In this document: one piece after another, positions 7,901-12,770 of the stretch
How the letters are laid out: each line of letters begins with the position of its first letter
How positions within the stretch are numbered: the stretch's first letter is position 1
Assembly (NCBI GenBank): GCA_017558165.1
Contig: JAFYWE010000159.1
Coordinates: forward strand, 1-12,770
Length of the DNA: 12,770 nucleotides
Reading direction: 5' to 3'
Origin: Bacteroidaceae bacterium
GTDB taxonomy: Bacteria; Bacteroidota; Bacteroidia; Bacteroidales; Bacteroidaceae
The notes under the pieces: generated by a model
The model's input: only the letters and a program-made list of their open reading frames with translations
What the model was told of the DNA's origin: nothing
Databases searched by the model: none
Made by a program: the position numbers and the translations under genes

Positions 7901-8718
7901 TCACCGTTCCTATCCCCATGGATATAAGCTACCGCGACGAGCAGGGCTTGCTCAGTTTCTTTGCGGTTGATACTGCGTATGTGGCTTCGGCACAGGGGCG
8001 TTACGACAACTTCATTGTTGGTGGAACGGCCCAGGATGTTGTCAATGATGGTCAGGGGCCTGACATAAAACTGTACCTGAATACCCCGTCATTCGTTGAC
8101 GGTGATGAGGTTAACCCTACACCTTGCCTGTGGGCCGAGCTCTATGACGAGAACGGTATCAACACCGTGGGTACGGGAGTGGGTCACAACATAACCGCAG
8201 TGGTGGACAACAGTCCGCATCACACCTATGACCTCAACGGCCTTTTCGTTTCAGAGGCCGGTAACTACAAGCGCGGTACAATAATGTTGCCGCTTGAGTA
8301 TCTTGAACCGGGTGGGCACTCGCTTGTGTTGCGTGCATGGGACCTCTACAACAACTCGTCGGTGGCAAGGCTCTCGTTTGTGGTCAATCCTTCGCTTGCC
8401 CCCGATTTCGTACAGCTCAGGCTGAACCCGGCGCCAGTGGTGTACGGCAGCAACGCGACGTTCGAACTGACCCATAACCGTCCGCAGAGCGAGTTGGAGG
8501 TCACTATCGACATCTTTGACTTCCAGGGACAGACGCTGTGGAGCAATACGACGACCGCTGTGTGTGATGGTCTTGTATACACTTGCAATTGGGACGGTAC
8601 GGCGCTGGGCGGCCAGCCTTTGGCTACTGGTGTGTATCTTGCACGTGCATACATTGCTGTCGATGGCGTGGAGTCGGCAACAAGGGCCATTAAAATAGTT
8701 GTAATAAACAATAAATGA
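4966..8718 (+). CDS. porU: Type IX secretion system sortase PorU (C25 gingipain-type cysteine peptidase)
   Basis: 1250 residues. PorU sits on the outer surface, cuts the C-terminal signal domain (CTD) from T9SS cargo and, in Porphyromonas gingivalis, joins the cargo to anionic LPS. Order of parts: Sec signal peptide with AxA|Q cleavage predicted after A23; a large N-terminal beta region (about 24-500); peptidase C25 domain (about 505-880), opening at MVIIVPSNGSF and closing near YVLMCDPALRL; beta-sandwich modules (about 890-1150); and a FlgD/CTD-like C-terminal module (about 1150-1250) beginning RLNPAPVVYG and ending in a Gly-x-Tyr strand. The catalytic dyad is H754 in NYSGHGS and C787 in TASCDIG; the 33-residue spacing equals that of gingipain RgpB (H211/C244). 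Start ATG 4966 overlaps the previous stop; an in-frame ATG at 4975 would also keep the signal peptide. porV follows after 45 nt, the arrangement also found in P. gingivalis. Confidence 0.96.
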   Translation: MIAMRLRWMLSVLLLLCAFTARAQFVDVEWSSLRCDSLLPVCTQVIDLPADYASYSYSAHIEYPEFQRMTAEEVARYSLADKYPALSAEPVVECYVGVQAKQAQLDIAFVPVVVRDGGYYRVNSYKLVVDRVPVSQRSAATRSVAERYAASSVLATGKWVMVSVTENGIHKITHAELRKMGFKDPAKVRLYGYGGHMLPEKGLADLPDDLCEVPLWREGNQVLFYANGVVDWNYSNPVYVHTRNVYSEYGCYFLTEGDEQPMEFPSETLQASGTTEYSTFTDYALYEKELKSLCSYGRVLVDSYDYSQGRTVSYRFPVEGVVDGKGSVYVSFATNGLEASRVDVGLGSASVGSLSISRCAGYELGKITSRNFTVGNGFADNPVVKLSHAVQNNGVNGFLDYISLNLTRKLALYGSQTQFRGGATVGGNALFRIEDCNANTRVWNVSGSAPATELVGKLEGSVYNVVAPADAWSNMVVFDTKGSFPSVKVVGEVPNQDLHAMEQVDMVIIVPSNGSFIAAAERLADAHRSMEGLVVKVVTAQQVYNEFSSGTPDVTAYRRLMKMLYDRAATAADAPKYLLLFGDAWFDNRLITFAGRKQSDYLLCYESNNSVDAVNSYVLEDYMGFLDDSEGSNHQRDKVDIGIGRFPVQNVVEANAVVDKTISYMLNRNAGAWQNVVTLLADDGDVVIPNQHMKDADSIAAVLDRYYPSYVADRIYWDDFSPEPTASGLRYPAVTQAIYDRLNEGALVVNYSGHGSANLLSHELVWKASDMAALKSPRLPFWVTASCDIGPFDLGDNSLAESALLNPDGAAVGLLTTTRTVLQSYNSIINKAFMRELLLPVETGETDAVGDAVRRAKCKVISAGSDVSVNKLQYVLMCDPALRLKTPQYKVVVDSFDGKDASVTGKASAGGLLTVEGHVVRRDGSVADDFTGVLYSTLYDSKEQVNTRDNTGLGSYSYTAYNKKLFSGSDSIVAGRFSFTVPIPMDISYRDEQGLLSFFAVDTAYVASAQGRYDNFIVGGTAQDVVNDGQGPDIKLYLNTPSFVDGDEVNPTPCLWAELYDENGINTVGTGVGHNITAVVDNSPHHTYDLNGLFVSEAGNYKRGTIMLPLEYLEPGGHSLVLRAWDLYNNSSVARLSFVVNPSLAPDFVQLRLNPAPVVYGSNATFELTHNRPQSELEVTIDIFDFQGQTLWSNTTTAVCDGLVYTCNWDGTALGGQPLATGVYLARAYIAVDGVESATRAIKIVVINNK

Positions 8719-8763
8719 CGCTTTTTATAGTTTGTAATAAATAATAACTGCAAAATATTAATA

Positions 8764-9948
8764 ATGATGAATAAGAGAATCCTGACAATGCTGCTGATGG
8801 CAATGATGACGCTTGTGGCAGTTGCACAGAAAGAGCAGTTCAATCCGATATATACCGGTGTGACATCCTTGTCAATCGCGCCCGACGCGCGTGCCGGTGC
8901 ACTCGGTGATATCGGTGCGGCTACAGATCCCGACGTGAACTCACAGTACTGGAACCCTGCAAAGTATCCCTTCAACATTGCACGTGCAGGCATGTCAATG
9001 TCATATACTCCATGGCTGCGCCAGTTGGTGAGCGACATCGACCTCATAAACCTTGCAGGTTTCTACCGCATTGGTGACTACTCGGCGGTGAGCGGTTCGC
9101 TTACATACTTCTCGCTCGGTGAGGTTTTTGTGGAGAACGAGATGGTAATCAAACCTTACGAGATGGCGCTTGATGTGGCATATTCACGTATGCTCTCCGA
9201 GACCTTCTCTGCTGCCATCGCATTGCGTTACATCCACAGCGACCTGCAGTATAACTATGCCGAGGATATGTCTCCGGGTAGTGCATTCGCTGCAGACATC
9301 GCGCTCTATTACAACAATTACATCCTGTTGGGCAACCGTGAGTGTATGCTCGGTTTCGGTCTCAACGCATCAAATATCGGTACCAAGATCTCATACGATG
9401 ACGGCGCTACAAACGAGTTCATTCCCACAAATCTTCGTCTGGGTGCCTCTCTGTTGGTTCCTATCGACGAGTACAACACAATCTCGTTCAGTGCCGATAT
9501 CAACAAACTGATGGTGCCCACACGTCCTACATATGGCCAGTTCCTTGATGAGAACGGCTATGAGCAGGGTGACAACTCATATTATTCCGAGTACCAGACA
9601 TGGCTCGAGAGTACCGGATACAATGATATATCCCCAATCTCGGGTATGTTCAAGTCATTCAGCGACGCTCCTGGCGGTTTCAGCGAGGAGTTGAAGGAGA
9701 TCTATGGTGGTATCGGTGTGGAGTATTGCTACAACCAGCAGTTCTCGGTGCGTGGCGGTTATCACTATGAGAACGAGTATAAGGGTAACAGAAAGTACTT
9801 TACCGTGGGTGCCGGTTTCCGCATGAATGTCTTCTCGCTCGATGCGGCATACCTCATTTCCACAGCCCAGAGCAATCCTCTTGACCAGACATTGCGCTTC
9901 TCGCTCTCGTTTGACATGGATGGCTTGAATGCACTTTTCGGACGCTAA
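8764..9948 (+). CDS. porV: Type IX secretion system outer membrane protein PorV (LptO)
   Basis: 394 residues. PorV is a FadL-like 14-strand outer-membrane barrel that collects cargo from the SprA/Sov translocon by its CTD and delivers it to the PorU/PorQ/PorZ attachment complex. A Sec signal peptide occupies residues 1-21 with predicted AVA|Q cleavage. The mature start holds the family signature PDARAGALGDIGAATDPDVN followed by YWNPAKYPF, and the rest alternates amphipathic strands rich in Tyr, Ser and Gly with longer loops, the longest near YGQFLDENGYEQGDNSYYSE. It ends with a barrel-type aromatic strand pattern (LRFSLSFDMDGLNALFGR). Two consecutive ATGs (8764, 8767) could start it. It is 45 nt after porU and 10 nt before ispF, so most likely cotranscribed with both; no convincing separate promoter is visible in the gap. 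Confidence 0.96.
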   Translation: MMNKRILTMLLMAMMTLVAVAQKEQFNPIYTGVTSLSIAPDARAGALGDIGAATDPDVNSQYWNPAKYPFNIARAGMSMSYTPWLRQLVSDIDLINLAGFYRIGDYSAVSGSLTYFSLGEVFVENEMVIKPYEMALDVAYSRMLSETFSAAIALRYIHSDLQYNYAEDMSPGSAFAADIALYYNNYILLGNRECMLGFGLNASNIGTKISYDDGATNEFIPTNLRLGASLLVPIDEYNTISFSADINKLMVPTRPTYGQFLDENGYEQGDNSYYSEYQTWLESTGYNDISPISGMFKSFSDAPGGFSEELKEIYGGIGVEYCYNQQFSVRGGYHYENEYKGNRKYFTVGAGFRMNVFSLDAAYLISTAQSNPLDQTLRFSLSFDMDGLNALFGR

Positions 9949-9958
9949 AAACAATAAT

Positions 9959-10441
9959 ATGACTATGATAAGAGTCGGATTCGGTATTGATGTACATAAG
10001 TTTGTAGAGAACCGTGATCTTTGGATCGGCGGTGTGAAGATTCCGTATGAGTTCGGTCTTGCAGGGCATTCCGATGCCGATGTGCTCATACATGCGATAT
10101 GCGACGCTTTGTTGGGTGCCGCCAACCTGCGTGATATCGGCTATCAGTTTCCGGACACCTCGGCAGAGTTCCTTAATATCGACAGCAAGATCCTGTTGCG
10201 CCGCACTGGTGACCTATTGAAGGAAAAGGGATATCGCATAGGTAATATAGATTCTACGGTTGCGGCCCAGGCTCCAAAGCTTAATTCGCATATCCCCGCC
10301 ATGCAGGAGACCATGGCCGCTGTGCTTGGCATTGATCCTGATTGTCTGTCAATCAAGGCGACGACGACCGAGAAACTTGGCTTCGAGGGCCGTAAGGAGG
10401 GCATAACAGCCTATGCTACTGTGCTGATAGAAAAGGCCTGA
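9959..10441 (+). CDS. ispF: 2-C-methyl-D-erythritol 2,4-cyclodiphosphate synthase
   Basis: 160 residues from ATG 9959. The enzyme cyclises CDP-methylerythritol 2-phosphate, releasing CMP, in the non-mevalonate isoprenoid pathway; it works as a cytoplasmic homotrimer. Metal ligands D11 and H13 (GIDVHKF) and H45 (DVLIHAICDALLGA) are present, with the same 32-residue gap between the two histidines as in E. coli IspF (H10/H42). AGHSDAD (35-41) and the C-terminal signature KATTTEKLGFEGRKEGI are intact. An in-frame ATG at 9929 would add ten residues that overlap the end of porV and do not look like the family; 9959 (or 9965, giving MIRVGFG) fits better. It lies 10 nt after porV and 3 nt before the phosphoesterase gene. 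Pairing with T9SS genes is probably positional, not functional. Confidence 0.96.
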   Translation: MTMIRVGFGIDVHKFVENRDLWIGGVKIPYEFGLAGHSDADVLIHAICDALLGAANLRDIGYQFPDTSAEFLNIDSKILLRRTGDLLKEKGYRIGNIDSTVAAQAPKLNSHIPAMQETMAAVLGIDPDCLSIKATTTEKLGFEGRKEGITAYATVLIEKA

Positions 10442-10444
10442 CAC

Positions 10445-11275
10445 GTGAGGTCATTTGCAGGTCTTTTAAGGTGGAGGGCGGCTTCCTTGCTGTTGCTGTC
10501 CATGCTTGTTTCTTGTGCTTCCCTGTCGCCGAGTGGAGTGGGGCGCGTGAAAAGGTATACCGTGGAGAGCAACGGGCTACCTGCCGGGTTTGACGGTTGT
10601 AGGGTGGCATTTGTCTCCGATATCCATTATCCAAGCCTCTTCAATGCCAGAAGGCTTGGTAAACTCGTGGCTTCCCTTTCCGATATGCATCCCGACCTGT
10701 TGCTCTTGGGCGGTGACTATGTTACCGACAATGATTCCATTACGGCGTTTTTCTCAGCGCTTGAGGATGTGGATGCGCGCTATGGTACATATGCGGTGCT
10801 CGGTAATCATGAGCGCAGGAACGGCACGCTTGTAGTTTCTTCTATGCGTGAGCATGGTATTGTCTTGCTTTCAGACAGCATAGCGTGTGTGGATGCGGCT
10901 GGCGGTGAGTTGTTCATTGCGGGTGTGCGTGACAGCTTCTCTTGTGATTCTGTCATGTTGCAACGCATTGATGCCATTGCCGATGATGCTTTTGTCATTC
11001 TGCTTGCACACACCCCTGATTATGCCGAACGTTCCTCCGTTGAGGTGGATGTTGTTCTCTCGGGGCATACCCACGGAGGTCAGGTGAGTCTTTTCGGCTT
11101 GTATACTCCCGTAAGGAACAGTGTCTATGGCGCTCGTTTCCTTAAAGGTCGTAATGCTACATCCAAGGGTACAACGGTGATTACAACCAACGGCGTGGGT
11201 ACGTCGCGCAAGAAGGTGCGGTTCTGTGTACCCAGCGAGGTGGTGCTTCTTACGCTGAAGAGGACTGCCCGTTAG
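10445..11275 (+). CDS. Calcineurin-like metallophosphoesterase, predicted lipoprotein
   Basis: 276 residues from a GTG start at 10445, three nucleotides after the ispF stop. The GTG is preferred because it supplies the complete signal peptide, MRSFAGLLRWRAASLLLLSM, with lipobox LVSC and lipidated C24; the next in-frame Met (residue 20) would destroy it. The five metallophosphoesterase motifs are all present: SDIH (D59, H61), GGDY (D91), GNHE (N121, H122), LAHTPD (H189) and GHTHGG (H208, H210), so two metals should bind. The layout and the C-terminal NGVGTS segment resemble YkuE-type phosphoesterases, a family that includes enzymes acting on lipid-linked phosphates. The substrate is unknown; as an exported membrane-tethered enzyme it may act on envelope lipids. 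It probably closes the rex-porU-porV-ispF cluster, as a weak hairpin lies over its stop codon. Confidence 0.92.
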   Translation: MRSFAGLLRWRAASLLLLSMLVSCASLSPSGVGRVKRYTVESNGLPAGFDGCRVAFVSDIHYPSLFNARRLGKLVASLSDMHPDLLLLGGDYVTDNDSITAFFSALEDVDARYGTYAVLGNHERRNGTLVVSSMREHGIVLLSDSIACVDAAGGELFIAGVRDSFSCDSVMLQRIDAIADDAFVILLAHTPDYAERSSVEVDVVLSGHTHGGQVSLFGLYTPVRNSVYGARFLKGRNATSKGTTVITTNGVGTSRKKVRFCVPSEVVLLTLKRTAR

Positions 11276-11286
11276 TCTTCCGTTTT
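11260..11286 (+). terminator. Weak terminator-like hairpin over the phosphoesterase stop codon
   Basis: GAGGACT (11260-11266) pairs with AGTCTTC (11274-11280), six Watson-Crick pairs and one G-T, with a 7-nt loop. CG and then TTTT (11283-11286) follow. The stem includes the TAG stop at 11273-11275. The U tail is short and offset, so termination is likely partial at best; it fits a transcript boundary before ribD. Confidence 0.35.
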
Positions 11287-11314
11287 GCCACTCCCTTTCT
11301 TTTTTGTATATTAG
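11284..11314 (+). promoter_or_regulatory. Candidate promoter for ribD
   Basis: TTTG at 11284-11287 matches the Bacteroidota -33 element. After 19 nt comes TATATTAG (11307-11314), one mismatch from TAnnTTTG. The spacing is as expected. It lies 52 nt before the ribD start codon and directly after the hairpin on the preceding gene, which supports a separate ribD transcript. Confidence 0.45.
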
Positions 11315-11366
11315 CATCCTGTAATGCGTCTCCTTTAGGAGTTGTTGGTAAAATAAGATTACAATT

Positions 11367-12449
11367 ATGAATAAGTTCCCGGCTCGTGATGTGCTGTATA
11401 TGCAGCGATGTCTGCAGCTCGCGCGGTGTGGTGCGGGCAGTACTTCGCCCAACCCTATGGTGGGTGCTGTTATCGTGTGCGATGACCGCATAATTGGCGA
11501 GGGTTATCATATAAGAGCCGGTGAACCGCACGCCGAGGTGAATGCCGTGAACTCTGTGGCGGAGCGTGACAGACATCTGTTGGAGCGCTCCACGATATAT
11601 GTAAGTCTTGAACCTTGCTCGCACTATGGAAAGACACCTCCCTGTTGTGATCTCATAATTGCGCGACGCATTGCAAGGGTGGTCATTGCTACTACTGACT
11701 TCAATGCCCAGGTGAATGGCGGCGGGATTGCCCGCATGCGTGAGGCGGGCGTCGAGGTGGTTGTGGGGCTCCTTGAGAGCGAAAGCCGCCGGTTAAATGG
11801 TGCTTTTTTTACCTATCACCAACAAGGGCGTCCGTTCGTGACGCTGAAATGGGCCCAGACAGCCGACGGTTTTATTGACAGGCTACGTGATGGCGGTCAG
11901 GCGCTGAACATCTCCAATGGTGTGTCGCGTGTGTCGGTACATAAACTTCGCTCCATGCATGATGCGATTCTGGTAGGCACGCGTACCGCGTTGCTCGATA
12001 ATCCTTCGCTTGATGTCCGCCATTGGGCTGGGCGTGCACCTTTGCGTCTTGTCATAGACCGTGAAGGGGTGTTGCCTGTAACGCTGAGACTGTTTGATGG
12101 GTCGTTGCCTACAGTGATTTTTACAGCACGACGCAATGATGGCGTAGTTGGTAAAAACATTGAACAAGTTGTGCTTGATTTCTCCCGCGATATAATTCCG
12201 CAGATACTTGATTTTCTTCATTCCCGAAAACTGAACAGCCTGCTTGTCGAGGGTGGTGCAGTGCTGTTGCGCTCTTTTATTGATTCAGGCTTGTGGGATG
12301 TGGTCCGCGTTGAGGTGAACCCGTCGCTATTAGTGGGCGAGGGTGTAGAGGCTCCAGCATTTCCTGCTTCCCATCCTGTATGTGAGGAACAGTGTGGCGG
12401 CAACAGGGTGCTGGTGTTTGAAAGGTCAAATCTCAAAGCTGAAAGCTGA
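11367..12449 (+). CDS. ribD: Bifunctional riboflavin biosynthesis deaminase/reductase RibD
   Basis: 360 residues, normal for the two-domain enzyme. It deaminates the pyrimidine formed from GTP by cyclohydrolase II and then reduces its ribosyl side chain with NADPH, the second and third steps of riboflavin synthesis, in the cytoplasm. The N-terminal CDA-fold deaminase (about 1-145) has SPNPMVGAVIV, the HAE motif (H55, E57), and EPCSHYGKTPPCC with zinc ligands C84 and C93. The C-terminal DHFR-like reductase (about 150-355) has TLKWAQTADGFIDR, the ILVGTRTALLDNPSLDVR segment and the SLLVEGGAVLLRSF glycine loop. It starts at ATG 11367 after a 91-nt gap with a candidate promoter, and a strong terminator follows 13 nt after the stop. 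No other riboflavin genes and no FMN-riboswitch-like leader are visible in this short upstream gap. Confidence 0.96.
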   Translation: MNKFPARDVLYMQRCLQLARCGAGSTSPNPMVGAVIVCDDRIIGEGYHIRAGEPHAEVNAVNSVAERDRHLLERSTIYVSLEPCSHYGKTPPCCDLIIARRIARVVIATTDFNAQVNGGGIARMREAGVEVVVGLLESESRRLNGAFFTYHQQGRPFVTLKWAQTADGFIDRLRDGGQALNISNGVSRVSVHKLRSMHDAILVGTRTALLDNPSLDVRHWAGRAPLRLVIDREGVLPVTLRLFDGSLPTVIFTARRNDGVVGKNIEQVVLDFSRDIIPQILDFLHSRKLNSLLVEGGAVLLRSFIDSGLWDVVRVEVNPSLLVGEGVEAPAFPASHPVCEEQCGGNRVLVFERSNLKAES

Positions 12450-12462
12450 AAAGTTTATAATG

Positions 12463-12486
12463 GGCGTCCGTGATGGGCGCCTTTTT
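12463..12486 (+). terminator. Intrinsic terminator after ribD
   Basis: GGCGTCC (12463-12469) pairs with GGGCGCC (12475-12481), seven pairs including one G-T, with a 5-nt GTGAT loop, followed immediately by TTTTT (12482-12486). This is a textbook rho-independent terminator 13 nt after the ribD stop codon. Confidence 0.88.
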
Positions 12487-12601
12487 CTGTTTGTGCATAT
12501 AAACACCAGGCATTAGTGCAAAATGTGTTTAAAAATGCCATATTAAATTTTAAAATATTATAAATAACGCGCGAAATATCTTATAAACCGAAAAATGTTG
12601 C

Positions 12602-12609
12602 TAATTTTG
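12602..12609 (+). promoter_or_regulatory. Putative promoter -7 element of the downstream lipoprotein gene
   Basis: TAATTTTG matches TAnnTTTG exactly, 25 nt upstream of the ATG at 12635, inside a strongly AT-rich stretch (12519-12605). No clear TTTG is seen at the -33 position. A start point about 7 nt downstream of the element would give a short leader. Confidence 0.5.
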
Positions 12610-12634
12610 CGGTTTGAATGTAATAAGTAAAACT

Positions 12635-12770
12635 ATGAAGAAAAATCTGGCAATATATTTCGCGTTCCTTTCGTTGGCATTTACTTTTGTGTCCTGTAGT
12701 TTCAGCGACACAGAGGAGGAGGTGCTCTCTCCGTATGCAATGCTGAAATCATTCGGTCTTGACAACATAA
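12635..12770 (+). CDS. N-terminal part of a predicted lipoprotein, cut by the window edge
   Basis: Forty-five residues are visible before the window ends. The start MKKNLAIYFAFLSLAF, hydrophobic core and lipobox FVSC (cysteine at residue 21) form a clear lipoprotein signal peptide. Directly after the cysteine come S-F-S-D-T-E-E-E, an acidic stretch like the lipoprotein export signals that send Bacteroidota lipoproteins to the cell surface. The next segment, LSPYAMLKSFGLDNI, might begin a beta-rich cell-surface domain of the kind found in Bacteroidales lipoproteins of unknown function (a DUF6242-like protein is one guess), but too little is present to assign a family. It has its own promoter element and is separated from ribD by a terminator. 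Confidence 0.8.
   Translation, partial: MKKNLAIYFAFLSLAFTFVSCSFSDTEEEVLSPYAMLKSFGLDNI

Noticed and set aside
4966..8718. Reading this gene as a secreted gingipain-type protease
   Set aside because: A C25 domain alone would allow it, but the 1250-residue layout and the adjacent porV identify it as PorU.
8719..8763. Possible porV promoter (ATAGTTTG) in the porU-porV gap
   Set aside because: Spacing does not fit TAnnTTTG and no -33 element is seen; cotranscription with porU is simpler.
8346..9047. Minus-strand 233-codon open frame across the end of porU and start of porV
   Set aside because: It lies opposite two firmly identified genes, lacks any family pattern, and has low-complexity composition typical of an antisense shadow frame.
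9929..9958. Upstream ATG for ispF adding MHFSDAKNNN
   Set aside because: The extension overlaps the end of porV and does not resemble IspF N-termini, which begin close to the RVGxGxDxH strand.
12509..12539. GGCATT and AATGCC inverted repeat with 19-nt spacer
   Set aside because: Short arms in an AT-rich gap are expected by chance, and no neighbouring signal supports it.
12547..12556. Ten-base palindrome ATTTTAAAAT upstream of the last gene
   Set aside because: Only A and T within an AT-rich stretch; explained by composition.
1..12770. CRISPR arrays, tRNA/rRNA genes, insertion sequences, phage genes or other defence systems
   Set aside because: No spaced direct repeats, terminal inverted repeats, transposase-like frames or RNA-gene signatures were seen on either strand.

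Overview
This 12.8-kb window is chromosomal DNA from a member of the Bacteroidota, almost certainly order Bacteroidales. The support is: adjacent PorU and PorV genes of the type IX secretion system (T9SS), lipoproteins with Bacteroidales-type signal peptides, the AxA|Q signal-peptidase sites on exported proteins, the short Bacteroidota form of ArgH, little sign of Shine-Dalgarno sequences, and TAnnTTTG-type -7 promoter elements. I cannot fix the genus; Prevotella/Bacteroides/Muribaculaceae relatives are all possible. The region is gene-dense, mostly housekeeping, with uniform codon use and no sign of phage, insertion sequence, tRNA, rRNA or CRISPR.

Left block, minus strand (11-3557). Read in the direction of transcription: a SUI1/YciH-like translation factor, pyrE (UMP synthesis), a small SRPBCC-fold protein of unknown ligand, argH (last step of arginine synthesis), then a lipoprotein whose C-terminal half looks like a Rieske domain with an all-cysteine metal site. 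A perfect 12-bp hairpin lies between pyrE and the SRPBCC gene, and an 11-bp hairpin behaves as the probable terminator after argH. The SRPBCC gene and argH are 6 nt apart.

Divergent promoter region (3558-3697). It separates the two blocks and holds a good -7 element for rex lying inside an inverted repeat, plus a GC-rich stem-loop in the rex leader.

Right block, plus strand (3698-12449). rex (NADH/NAD+-sensing repressor), an FAH-family hydrolase/decarboxylase, porU (T9SS sortase), porV (T9SS outer-membrane shuttle), ispF (isoprenoid synthesis) and a calcineurin-like phosphoesterase lipoprotein run with gaps of -4 to 45 nt and look like one operon. A weak hairpin then a promoter-like sequence separate them from ribD (riboflavin synthesis), which ends at a clear intrinsic terminator. 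After a 185-nt AT-rich gap with a promoter element, a further lipoprotein gene begins and runs off the window.

Functionally, PorV collects secreted cargo at the outer membrane and PorU removes the cargo's C-terminal signal and attaches the cargo to the surface; the other genes are metabolic. I found no convincing undescribed system. The best leads are the all-Cys Rieske-like lipoprotein, the SRPBCC protein between pyrE and argH, and the coupling of a redox regulator and an FAH enzyme to the T9SS sortase.
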